Below are positions 37,157 through 47,761 of a stretch of DNA of 64,000 nucleotides, in pieces. The notes under the pieces are model-generated. The model was not told where the DNA came from. It saw only the letters and a list, made by a program, of their open reading frames with translations, and searched no databases. The stretch comes from Tipula vernalis. Taxonomy: Eukaryota > Arthropoda > Insecta > Diptera > Tipulidae. The stretch covers positions 258,797,368 through 258,861,367 of the forward strand of contig OY282560.1 of assembly GCA_958295665.1 (NCBI GenBank), read 5' to 3'. The stretch's first letter is position 1; every line of letters starts with the position of its first letter. A program made the position numbers and the translations under genes.

Positions 37157-37796
37157 TGTTCCATTGGAAACAATTTGCTACTGCCAAGTACTTGTGAGTA
37201 GATGTTCAATGGAACGCAAATTTTTGTGACAGTAGTAAAACATAACCTCAATTTAAATAAAACTGCTAGATTTTAATAAAAACACGTTGATCTATTAATA
37301 ATAATAAGTAATAAAACATTAAACAACAAAATAATTAAAATATTTTTACGATTTAACAATTGCGTGTCGTATCACAAACATAAACAAATTTTTTTTTGTT
37401 TTTAACCCTAATCGAACCAACATATTTCTGTTATGTCAGTAAATTCAAATTATAATCAAATAATTTACGAACATTTTTTCAGAGAATGATTAGATGTCAA
37501 GTATGTTGTATGGAAATGTTTCAAAATAAAATACATACAAGTTTATAACTAAATTAACATTATTTTGGAAATCGATGCATTTATCAAACGAGCCAAAATT
37601 GGATTAGGGTTAAAAAATGACGTTTTACACAACCAAAATTGGTATAGAGCCATCTATTAGAATTTTTTAAACAAATATCCCTCTTTCGTTAATTATATGC
37701 GTAACTACTTCTAACAACTACACCATCACTTGAGCATGAGTAGTTGCGAGTAGATACAAGTACTTGTGAGTAGTTTGTTAACGCCAATGGAACACG
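37157..37796. mobile_element. Putative MITE with GTGTTCCATTGG ends
   Basis: GTGTTCCATTGG at about 37157 is answered by CCAATGGAACAC ending at about 37795. Both ends carry the subterminal word CAAGTACTTGTGAGTAG (37176 and 37758). The 640 bp between is non-coding. No flanking duplication was found, so the class is uncertain; hAT is possible from the end sequence. Confidence 0.55.
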
Positions 37797-38645
37797 CTTA
37801 ATGTTGTCGAAAATTGGAAATTACAATTTAAAATGGCTGGCCGACGTTCTATGAAGCAGCCAAAAAAATTTGATTTTTCTGTGATAAATGGATACATTTT
37901 ATGCTAGAAATTTGACATAAAACTATTGGTATTTTTTATTTTTTTGGCCCGACCAAACACTGCCTGTTATGGAGCAATCATCGTCAAGAAATATTGTAAT
38001 CACCAATCTGAAATCAATAATTTGATTATAAAATTATTAATGTAAATTTAATTTAATGTATTTATCTTGTAAATGACCCTCAGTAGGCTATGTTTTGTTT
38101 ATTTGACATCTACAATAAATGTATATTCTAATTGACGATTGGAGCATCATAGATTCCACCTAGTGGAAAATTTTTAAACTGAGGTATCTGCTAATTTGAC
38201 GTTCGAAATTGTTGTAAACAATTCCAATTTTGAACTGTAAACACAATTTTTACCTATCAGATTGATAATAATTGTAAATAATTCCAATTTTGGATTATAA
38301 AAACAATTTTTAACTACCGGATTGCAAAAACTTCTTTCGTCGCATTTATGTGAAATGTCATTTTGCCGGTTGCCTCATTTTAACTTTTTTCCTCGAGAGG
38401 CGCTTTCTCTATTTTTTCAATCGTCAATAGATTTAAATACGATCTGCTGGCCATCTACAAAAAATAAGTTGAGTTGCTCATCAAGGGTTGAATCCCGACT
38501 ATCTACTTTATACCAACAGAAAGTATGGTAATATATTACCCTACATTCTGATACCAATAAACAATTTTCGCCTGTGATAAAATTTAAATTAACCGCGATT
38601 TTAAGTTATATGATTTGCGCATTGGGCCAATCAGTGAGTGACATA
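37797..38645. other. Non-coding stretch with a 63-bp duplication
   Basis: Two diverged copies of TTGTAAACAATTCCAATTTT...ACAATTTTTAC...GATTG lie at about 38208-38270 and 38271-38330. Nothing else was recognised. Confidence 0.45.
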
Positions 38646-38649
38646 ACAT

Positions 38650-40297
38650 AGTAAAACGAGATCGGAAGAATGCCAGACATATATTTGTCAAATGTAACAT
38701 CAATCAACCACTACAACGATTCTGGCAAATAGAAAATGTACCAGAATTTAAGGAATTAACTGAAGAAGAAACCAGGTGTGAAGCCATATTCAACGAGACC
38801 ACAGAAAGAAGTTCAGATGGACGATTCGTGGTGAGATTACCTTTCAATCAAAAGATTCCTGACTTAGCCGTATCGTTGAATTTAGCTCGGAGTAGACAAG
38901 CATCCATAGAAAAAATATTTGTCCGCGACGAATCATTTGATCTAACACACAAATGTTCATGGAAGAATATTTAAGTTTAGGATACATGGCTCTAAGCAGC
39001 TATAAAACTTCGTGTTGTGTTTGATGCCTCCGTATAAAAACATCGAATGGGATCTTATAAAATGAAACATTAATGGAGGGTACAATCAACCAAGCGTCCT
39101 TATACCAAATACTATTACGATTTAGAGAATTTAAAATCGCTGTGGTATGTGACATAGAAAAATGTACCGTCAAATTTTGGTACACCCGGATGTTTATAAG
39201 CTACAACAACTCATATGGAGGACGAATAGTGATGAACCTCTGCAGTATTATGAACTAACCACCTTAATATATGGGATGAAATCCGCACCATTTATTGCAA
39301 CGCGAGAGTTAGAGGAACTGGCTCGATTGAACGAAAGGGAGTATCCTGAGGTATCAAGTACGTTACGAAACAACACCTATATCGATGATGTTAAGTTTGG
39401 GGCAAGTTGAATGAACGAAGCATTAGGGAGGAGATTCGACTTGATTAAGGTCTTGCGCGGTGCTGGGATGAAATTAAGGAAATGGGTGTCCAATTCAACC
39501 GAATTGTTGGATAATTCCCAGCTGTGATAAGGAGAATTTAATAAAGACTTTCACGGAAGATGATTCAGGTAGATGACGTTTTCAGTTACAAAATCGAATC
39601 GGGTTACTATCGGAAAGTAGCCGCATCTTCGATACACTTGGATGCCTGATGCCAGTAACAATTAGTTTAAAAATATTATTCCAAGAGCTTTAGTTGAAAC
39701 CAGTTGGTTGGGATGATGCCCTGCCCGAAACGGTCGAATCAGATTGGCTTGCACTTCATAACAAACTGCAAGATTTACGATCGGTAAAAATACCAAGATG
39801 GCTTACAACATCAAATCAAACTGAATTGTATGATTTCTACGACGCGAGCAAGCGCGCCTACGCCGGTATAGTGTATAATAGTTACAAAACTGAAATTAGT
39901 TGCAGCAAAATCCAAGGTCGCTCCTATTAAGACGCTGTCAATTGCACGATTGGAGCTATGTACTGCGCTACTGTTAGTTGAATAAATGGAATCCTTTGAG
40001 CGAGAGCTCACTGTGTATCACTATAAGTAACAAATATTACTATATGGCAGCCCATAAACAAGGTCGTGGTTAAAGGCCATCCAAGATAAACGTTTGCCTG
40101 TTTGTTTGTGAAATTACGAAAGCCGTACCTATTGAATTAATATTGGATTTGACTACAGGTGCATTTTGTAGATTTATGGGAGGAAGAGGATTGTGTACAG
40201 ATATACCGTATATTCTGATTGCGGCAGCAATTTCATTGGGGCCAACAAAGAGCTGTTAAACTTACTTCTCGATTATATCTTCATTACCAATATTGTT
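38650..40297 (+). pseudogene. BEL/Pao pol relic
   Basis: Plus-strand blocks appear in the BEL/Pao order. MYRQILVHPD (about 39162) is the RT region where the DIKxMYHQI-type motif lies. LIYGMKSAPFIATRELEELA and NTYIDDVKFGAS (39390) give the RT catalytic box, here YIDD. LYDFYDASKRAYAGIVY (about 39826) is the RNase H-like region. YSDCGSNFIGANKELL (about 40210-40260) is the central block of the integrase core. Stops and frame changes separate them. The relic is interrupted at 40297 by the LINE insertion. Confidence 0.82.
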
Positions 40298-40748
40298 GGT
40301 GATTTGGCGTCTACTGGAGGGGGGATCAAAGTTGAGTAGAGTAATCTACCAGCTCCGTAACCTTTCGGTAGGGTGCACATTACGCGAGCTGTTCTGGTCA
40401 TGTTTTAGACAGCTGGCGTGATGGGTACAATTGTGGAAGGGGTAACCTGGTCACAATTCGCAGGTGTACGTACTGCCTCCTCGTGGCAATCACTGGTAAC
40501 TGAGGCCCTTTGGTACTTCTGACCATTTGGGACAGGCTAAAGTACGGCGCTAAAGGAGAAATCCTTGATAAAAAACCCTAATCTAAGGTGGAACAGCATA
40601 TTCCGATGGATGAATGGCTGATAGGTTAATCAGTCCAAAGTATGCGGACTCTGGATACCAGGCGCCCTCCAGTTTTATTTAGCCTTCCTGTAGTAAAGCT
40701 GGGTGTCCCACAGGAGACTTTCTTTTCCCAGCAACTCGTGGGAACAAA

Positions 40749-41492
40749 ATGTTTAAACAAGTTAAAAATAATAAGGATGATGACGCTCCTAAAGCGTCAT
40801 GCACCAGCGACAGTTCCGCGGTGGTGTTAGAGGACCTCGGCCCTCTTTCTGCTGTGGGACTCTCGATGAGTGGTCCATCGGATGGGGAGCTCCGTTCGGG
40901 GCTTGAGAAATTAGTTCTCAACTCCGACATGGACACCTCAGGAGATGAGAACTCGGCCCCCGTAAGTAGGGGTATCGCCTCTGTGAAAGCAGGGGGAGCA
41001 AAGTCGTTGGGGAGGACTCGAAAGGAACTGTCAGCATCACTGACAAACCTTCCGCGGCTCCTCGCGTGAAAATGTGTGGGGCCGCGAAGAAGCGGTACAA
41101 GAGGCTTCTTGCTGAAGGCAAACCGCCCGGAAGCGAGACAAGGCTTCTGGCGATGCGGCCACAAAGGGAGTCTTGTGCTCCCGCAGAGGCCCCACCGTCA
41201 AAGAGGATCCGCTCGGATGAGGGTACTCCACCGGCATAAAAAAAGGCCAGGGGAGAAGAATCTGTCCCGACGGTCTAGGGTTCTGCGGTCCGGTCTGGAC
41301 TTACCTTCAGGCAGGCTGCGGAGTCGGAGATCGTTGGGATCTTGCCCACTGGTTTTCCAGAGGTTGTCCTCACTGGAGAGCAGCTTAAGGCTGTCCAGGA
41401 GGGCATCCTAGATAAGGTGCTAGAGCAAGAGGCCAAGGAGCTTAAACCTAAGTAAGGAGCTTAAACCTAAGCTTTAAGGAGCTTAAACCTAA
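40749..41492 (+). pseudogene. LINE ORF1 (N-terminal part), disrupted
   Basis: An ATG at 40749 opens MFKQVKNNKDDDAPKAS, a Ser/Asp-rich region, and runs to a stop at 41067-41069. The continuing ORF1 sequence appears in another frame (AAKKRYKRLLAEGKPPG about 41083, then GILPTGFPEVVLTGEQLK about 41335). These are features of LOA-group ORF1 proteins as I remember them. A short slippage triplication of AAGGAGCTTAAACCTAAG at 41435, 41454 and 41476 adds stops. The role would be RNA binding/RNP formation. Confidence 0.65.
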
Positions 41493-41613
41493 GTTCCTTG
41501 GCAGTCAGCTTCGGCCTGGTTGGCTGGTACTAACCTGTGCTAACCGGGCCACTGTTCAGTGGCTCAGGGAGGCCATAGGCAGTATCAAGCCATGGGAGGG
41601 TGCGCAGCTGATC

Positions 41614-42711
41614 GTGGCCGAGGCGGAAAACCTGCCTCGAGCCAGGATTGTGTTCGGCACCTACCCAAATAGTGCTGAATTGCCCACGGAGAAGCTTTTT
41701 GGCTTTATAAAAAGCCAAAATGAGGGCATGCAGGCGATCAACTGGAGAGTGATCAGGAGAGAGGCGAAAGGCTTTTCGGCCTTTTTCACGTTCTCTATGG
41801 ACCACTCTTCAGTTGAGAAGCTCAAGCGGGTTGGCTTTAAGGTCAACTATAAGTTTGGGACTGTACAATTGCATCCAAAGGGTGGTCAAACTGGAGCTAA
41901 ACCGGCTTCTGTCGTCGGGACCCAGGTGGTGAAGCCTGTAGAAGCTACGGTAGCGGCACCTGTAGCTAAGACCACCGGGGTGACCGCCCTCTCCAGGAGA
42001 CAGGTGAGGAGAAGGCGGGAAAGGGAGAGGAAGGCGTCAGGGGTTCCGCGGGGGAAGGCCTCACAAGGGCTCCCCCCTTGCAAGCCACTGGTTAGGCCTG
42101 GAGGCTCTCAGGCACCGGGGGCCAGCAGAACGACGATGAAGGACACTGGTCAGCCATCGGCCGGACAAAAAAAGCATGCGGGTGGTGGCGGTGCTGAAAG
42201 GAGGCTGAGCGGGGCCTTCGGTAAATTGAAGGCACACATCGCCTGCCTGCAGATAAACCTGCATCATGCAAAGGCGTCTTCGGACGTCCTTTGTCGTAGG
42301 TTTATCTGCCAAAACATTGGCATAGCTCTAATCCAGGAGCCATGGGTGATTGGTAACCAGATTAGAGGTATACCAAATCAACTGGATAAGTTAATTTATC
42401 ATAACGGAACTCAGAGTCCAAGAGCGGCTGTGTTGGCCAGTTCGCAAATTAATTTTATTCCCATTTCAGAGTTCATCTCCAGGGACTTGGTTGCAGTAAT
42501 GGTGGAGTTTCTGGGTGAAAGAGGCAAACAGGAGGCTATAATGGCCTCCGCCTACTTTCCTGGAGACTCAGAGTTAATACCTCCACTTGACGTTAGGCGG
42601 CTCATAGCTCATTGCAAACGCAATGGGCTGGCCTACCTGATAGGATGCGATGCAAACGCGCACCAGGCCTACCTGATAGGATGCGATGCAAACGCGCACC
42701 ACACGGTGTAG
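41614..42711 (+). pseudogene. LINE ORF1 C-terminus and APE endonuclease, truncated
   Basis: This 365-codon frame joins the ORF1 C-terminal domain (residues 1 to about 85, FGFIKSQNEG and KLKRVGFKVNYKFG) through a basic, Ala/Pro-rich linker (RRQVRRRRERERK) to the start of an APE-type endonuclease (from about residue 205: LQINLHHAKASSDVL, ALIQEPW). The endonuclease catalytic motif CDANAHH is present but is preceded by a 12-residue duplication of itself (36-bp direct repeat 42630-42665/42666-42701). A TAG at 42709-42711, where the family has Trp, ends the frame. The endonuclease would nick target DNA to prime reverse transcription. Confidence 0.8.
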
Positions 42712-43122
42712 GGTAGCACGGACATCAATAACAGGGGTGAGTATACCTTTTTGAATTTCTGATCTCAAATAATGTAGACATTGTCAATAGGGGAAGGAAA
42801 CCTACTTTTATAAATGCGATTAGGCAAGAGGTCCTAGATTTGACACTTGCTATTCCGCATTTCAGCGACTTGGTCAAAAACTGGCATGTGTCTGAAGAGG
42901 CCTCATTATCGGATCACTTGCACATCAGATTCGATTTGGCGGCTGAGACGATGCAGCGGTAGGAAATCAGAATTCCAAAACTGACCGACTGGGACTCTTA
43001 TAGAGTCTCACTCGAATCTCGATTCTCAGAAATGCCCTCGGTTGTGGGGAACATAGAGCCTCCAGAGTCGAAGGAGATCCCAAAGAGCTACCTGGAGGAA
43101 TTTCTGTGAGGGAATCAATTAA

Positions 43123-44254
43123 TTGCCCTCTGCAGCTCGTCTCCAGAAAGTCCTTTCCAGGGATCATTCAAATGGTTTAGGACTACTCCAGAAGCAAGAT
43201 GAGGGGTTCACTGAAAACCGGAAGGAAACCTTAGAGGTACTGTTAGAGACCCACTTTCCGGATTCAGTAGTGGTAGGAGCCCAAGAGGACTCGCATGATC
43301 CCTCAAGTGAGGTGGCATATGCGCCTCACAATAGGATCTGGAGTCTCTCTGGGAAAATTTTCACACCCAGCAAGGTGCGATGGGCTATTGGGTCTTTCAA
43401 ACCTTTCAAATCCGCTGGAGGGGATGGTATCTTTCCAGCTTTACTTCAAAAAGGTATTGAGGAAATACTCCCCAGCTTGATCCAGATGTTTCGGGCAAGT
43501 TATGCTTTTAACTATATTCCGAAACTGTGGAGGAAAGTAAATGTGGTCTTTATACCAAAGGGCGGGGGTCGTCCAGACACCCAGGCCAGGGCATATCGGC
43601 CAATTAGCCTCACATCGTTTCTTTTGAAGACGATGGAAAAAATCCTGGACTATCAAATAAGAAGTGAGGTCCTTGGAAAGAATCCGCTGCCATCGGGACC
43701 AGTTTGCGTATCAAACTGGTAAATCCACGGTTATGGCCCTTAGCGGTCTAGTCACGAGGATTGAAAAAGCAGTGACACATAAAGAAATTGCCCTTTGTGC
43801 CTTTGTGGACATTGAGGGGGCGTTTGATAATACCTCCTATGGATCTATAGAGAGGGCAGCAATGGGAAAAAGGGTTCCGCTTTCTACAATTAGATGGATC
43901 CGTTCCATGCTGGAACATCGTGAGATTACTGCCAGACTAGGTGGCGAATCAGTAACCATCAAGGCCGTAAAGTGCTGTCCCCAAGGAGGCGTACTATCTC
44001 CTCTTTTGTAGTCATTGGTTATTGACGGACTACTGGTCCTTCTGAGTAGCCATGGGTTTGATGTCCAGGGCTATGCGGATGATGTGGCTATCATAATCAG
44101 AGGCAAGTTTTATGAGGTCATTTCTGATCGCATGCAAAATGCACTCAATATAATATGGCAGTGCTGTCATTGTTCCTTTTACGAGGAGGAAAAAGCTTGC
44201 GCTTACAGCTCCCTCGTTAAACGGTACTACTGTGCCTTTTTCCAGCGAGGTTAA
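43123..44254 (+). pseudogene. LINE reverse transcriptase domain, frameshifted
   Basis: 43123-43722 carries the RT N-terminal blocks, including KVNVVFIPKGGGR and AYRPISLTSFLLKTMEKIL. The frame shifts near 43690 and continues 43664-44011 with DQFAYQTGKST, FVDIEGAFDNTSY (block A, first Asp) and CPQGGVLSPLL. It stops at TAG 44009-44011, where Trp is usual. It resumes with GYADDVAII (catalytic YADD, about 44070). All core RT blocks can be found, but not in one frame. Confidence 0.88.
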
Positions 44255-45656
44255 ATATCTAGGGGTTATCCTAGATCAAAGACTGAACTGGAACCAACAT
44301 TTGTTGAAAGTTCAAAATAGAGCCATCAAGGCTCTCTGGGCCTGTCAAAGACTCTATGGGCGTACTTGGGGACTACAACCAAAAATGATCTACTGGTCAT
44401 TTCTTCCAATCATTAGGCCTATGGTCACCTACGCATCGGTTGTATGGTGGCCTAAAACTGAGCAAAAGACAACGCAAACCTTATTGAATAAGGTTCAGCG
44501 TGTAGCCTGCATCGGTGTTACGGGCTCAATGAAGTCATGTCCAACCGCGGGGGTGGAGACACTTCTAGGACTGACACCGTTACACCTGCATATTAAAAAG
44601 GATGCTGCAAGTATGGCCCTGAAAATGCAGGCGGAAGGAAATATCAAACCAGGCAATATGGTGGGTCATCTGGAAATCCTTAAGGAATTTCAGACAGACC
44701 CTACCATAGGAATGCCTTCCGACTGTATGCCAGCTAAACTGGACTTCCACAAACCATTCTGTATTAGGTTACCTGACCGGGATGTGTGGCGGGCAGGTGG
44801 ACCATCATTTGAGCTAGGGTCCATGGTATGGTTTACAGATGGATCAAAAACGGAAGATGGGGCGGGGATAGGAATACACGGGAGTGGCACTACCCTCTCG
44901 AAGTCCTTGGGTACCAATGCTACCGTTTTTCAAGCAGAAGTACATGCTATAGAACTTTGCGCTAGGATAGGCATAGCAAAAGGCCTAAACGATGCAAAGA
45001 TTTATATTGTATCAGACAGCCCATCGGCCTTAAAAGCTCTTAGGTATTGTACCGTTGAGTCAAGGCTGGTATGGGATTGTCTGAAGGTTATTAAACATCT
45101 GGCAGGCTCAAATAAGGTAACACTTATGTGGGTGCCAGGTCATACTGGAATAGAAGGAAACGAGGCAGCTGATGGCCTTACCCGTGAGGGTTCTGCCTCT
45201 CCATTTATTGGACCAGAACCCTTCTGCGGTGTCACTAAGGGACACCTTAGAGCAGCGGTAAAACGCTGGGAGGATGTTCAAAAGTCCTCCTACTGGCGCA
45301 GAATTCCAGGTTTACGGCATGCGAAGAAATTTATATCACCTTCGTCTGTCAGGGTTAAGGAGTGTCTTGAACTTAGGAAACCTGAGTTGAGGCTGCTTAC
45401 TGGCTTCCTCACAGGTCATGTCCCCTTAAGGTATCACCTTAAGAAGATGGGCCTAAGTACGACAGATGGATGCCGCTTCTGCGGTCTGGAAGCGGAATCA
45501 GCGGAACATGTTCTGTGCCATTGCCCAGCCATTTTCCAGCAAAGACTGCAACATCTAGGAGGGAGAACAATGAGCCCGGATAGTATGTATCTTGTACCGG
45601 CCAGTAGTATTGTCAGATTCATTAAGAGCCTGAATATTGACTGGACGGATAATTAA
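44232..45656 (+). pseudogene. LINE RT C-terminus, RNase H and CCHC finger
   Basis: A clean 474-codon frame. It starts with EVKYLGVILDQRLNW, the RT thumb-side block, then MVTYASVVWWP. An RNase H domain follows (about residues 195-320): FTDGSKTEDGAG (Asp), FQAEVHAIEL (Glu), YIVSDSPSALKAL (Asp) and MWVPGHTGIEGNEAAD (His/Asp), so all catalytic residues are present. Near the end CRFCGLEAESAEHVLCHCP is a CCHC-like finger. The stop is at 45654-45656, about 80 bp before the TAA-repeat tail. This part alone is uninterrupted, but it needs the broken upstream domains. Confidence 0.9.
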
Positions 45657-45751
45657 GTAGGGTCCAGCACAATAGATCTTTTAAGTCGCGGTGCGAGGTG
45701 GCTTATCGCCCACATGGCCCTCCAGTAAATAATAATAATACCAATATTGTT

Positions 45752-45865
45752 ATTTCCGTTGGAAGAATAAATTTAATTTCGTTAAGTGAAGGAAAATTAT
45801 ATTAAGCGAAATAAAATTCCAATAGGTAAAGGGCGATTTTAGTAAGTATAGGGTAACTTTATTAG
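45752..45865. other. Continuation of the LINE target site
   Basis: A/T-rich sequence that would continue the BEL/Pao relic before insertion. No coding similarity was seen. Confidence 0.35.
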
Positions 45866-46095
45866 TTGATGATTAAAATGACTTTGGAATCCCATTTCCA
45901 TCGCACTTATTGAATTTTATCGTAATAGGTTAAGAATAGCCAGTTTCGATCCTTATCCGCCCTATTCCAGAATTTTATCCAAAACTCATTTTAGAATCCC
46001 ATTTCCATCACATTTGTCGAATTTCATCATAATCGGTTAAGAAATAGCAAAGTTCCATCAATATTGGCCATATCCCAGAACTTCATCAAAAAACC
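45866..46095. repeat. 108-bp repeat, two inverted-orientation units
   Basis: On the minus strand this reads as two units of the 3823-4207 repeat: GTTCTGGGATATGGCCAA, GATGGAACTTTGCTATTTCTTAACCG, ATGGAAATGGGATTCTAAAATGA, then a second diverged copy with GCGATGGAAATGGGATTCC. The repeat is therefore dispersed in the genome, not confined to one hAT-type element. Confidence 0.8.
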
Positions 46096-46099
46096 ATTC

Positions 46100-47640
46100 A
46101 CGTTTTACCATATACCGTATAAACTTTTTTTGGACACTCTCGATTTTTTGGATAGGTTCGTCATAAAAAGGACACCAGGCGTTGACAGCGTATTCAAGTA
46201 GAGACCTGACGTAGGCATAATAGTAAAGCACATGTTTTCAACGAAAGTATAACCCCTAGGTAGGTCTTTAATCTGGAATACTTCTTGTAAAAGTATGCCA
46301 TTTATATTGTTGTATAACAGGGTGAACTTTCCGATGGAACGATAAACTCTTACACTTGTTGATGTTGATACTGAGAAGGGTAGACTCACACCATTTCGCT
46401 AGATTGTCGATGTCTTCTTGTATAGCTTATGGGCATCGTCGATGTTTTCTATTGTTTTAACATTAGAACTACCGACCCGTCAAAATGACGGATTAATATT
46501 TATTGAATTTATTTTTTTATTATTATGTTATTATTATTATGTTAGAATTATTATGTTAGAATTATTTTAGAAATTTATGATGACTTTTAATGTGACAATA
46601 AAGTAACAATTTTAAAAATCATCAAAAATTTCCAAAACAATTAGAACATAATAATTAAAAAAATGAATTCAATAAATGTAAATCGGTCATTTTGACTGGT
46701 CGGTAGTTCTAGTGTTAAAGATTTTGAGATCGTCTGCAAACATTAATATTTTAGAGAGCTTTGTGGTACCCCTGAAGTAGCTTGAATAAATTCTGATCTT
46801 CTATTACTAAGCTCAATATACTGAATGAGGTTACATGCAACAAATTGTTTAGAAAAACCAAATCTATATAACGTTCCAACGTTTTACAATGACTGATGGA
46901 GTCAAAGGCTTTGGCAAAGTCAGTATACATCACATCAACTTGCTTATGCTTTTCAATTTCGTTAATGGTGTTGCTGGTAAATTCAATAAGGTTTGTTGAT
47001 GTTTATCTTTTGGGTATAAAACCATGCTAACACAGTGAGAAGAATCGAGGAACCAAAGATCTGAATGAGTTGCATACTACCAGTTCAAATAGTTTGGGTA
47101 TTGAAGATATTGATGTAATCCCTCTGTAACAAGAAACATCATTTCTTGCTCCTGTTTTGAAAATTGATGTTACTCTGGTTACTTTCCATTTCTTTGGAAA
47201 TCCTGTTAGTTTTAATGATTGATTAAATAGAAGACACAGAGGAATTGCCAACGATGTGAAATTTTTCAATAATGAAGCTGGAATGCCATCAGGACCACAT
47301 CTATCTCCGAATACTTTTAGAGCTCGATGAATATCATCGGTTTCAATCCTTTGTGTTCGTATGGTTACGTTGTTTTCACCATTGTTTGGATTTTCATAAT
47401 TAACGTCTTCTGGCTTATAAACTGATTGAGAAAACTCCGCAAACATGTTTGATATAACCTGTGGTTGACAAGATTTACGTTCCTTGAATATCATACACAC
47501 TGGGTAACCATTAGTTTCACGTTTTTCTTTAAAAAATCTCCAAAAATGTTCAGGATCGTTTCGTATTTTTATACAGCTCTCTTTCTTAATACACCTAATG
47601 TAAGTGTTTGTGCTACATATCGTGCATCCCACATCTCAAC
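46100..47640 (-). pseudogene. Jockey/CR1-type LINE reverse transcriptase relic
   Basis: Minus-strand frames from 47632 read HFWRFFKEKRET, GDRCGPDGIPASLLKNF, FPKKWKVTRVTSIFKTGARN and SCYRGITSISSIPKLFE (RT fingers blocks), then VMYTDFAKAFDSISHC (about 46930, block A), then the FADD catalytic box (about 46742-46728) and SLLEYAVNAWCPF in the C-terminal part (about 46190). Frames change several times. The FADD box is immediately followed by a 264-bp MITE insertion (separate entry). A Jockey or CR1 clade member is likely from block wording; the 5' end and tail are missing. Confidence 0.8.
46457..46728. mobile_element. 264-bp piggyBac-type MITE with TTAA duplication
   Basis: TTAA at 46457-46460 and 46725-46728 flanks near-perfect inverted ends, CATTAGAACTACCGACC and CACTAGAACTACCGACC (read inward from the right). 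The repeat continues through GTCAAAATGAC-like words and TATTTATTGAATT. Removing the insert with one TTAA leaves the LINE reverse-transcriptase frame continuous across the site, which confirms the borders. The element is non-coding, with TTATTA runs. Confidence 0.9.
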
Positions 47641-47667
47641 GCAAATGTCATCTATAATTGACTATCA

Positions 47668-47737
47668 AATACACTAACTCCGAATTAATTACCCTACATC
47701 AAGCTACACTAATTCCGAAGTAATTATCTTACATCAT
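47668..47737. repeat. 35-bp tandem duplication
   Basis: ACACTAACTCCGAATTAATT... is repeated as ACACTAATTCCGAAGTAATT..., 35 bp each, ending TTACATCA. Two copies only. Confidence 0.75.
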
Positions 47738-47761
47738 ACTAATACCACACCAACTCATCCG

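Larger units (their letters stand above)
40285..45751 (+). mobile_element. LOA/I-like LINE, nearly full length, with 13-bp TSD
   Basis: TACCAATATTGTT occurs at 40285-40297 and again at 45739-45751, flanking a 5.4-kb G+C-richer insert whose 3' end is a (TAA)n-type tract (CAGTAAATAATAATAATA). The insert encodes in order an ORF1-like protein, an APE endonuclease, a reverse transcriptase, an RNase H and a C-terminal CCHC finger. RNase H plus a TAA-repeat tail points to the I/LOA/Bilbo group of insect non-LTR retrotransposons. Composition changes sharply at both ends. Several stops and frameshifts make it inactive, but the intact target duplication and full length suggest a fairly recent insertion. 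Confidence 0.9.

Noticed and set aside
40679..41237. Minus-strand frames up to 161 codons opposite LINE ORF1
   Set aside because: Shadows of the G+C-rich plus-strand LINE coding region.
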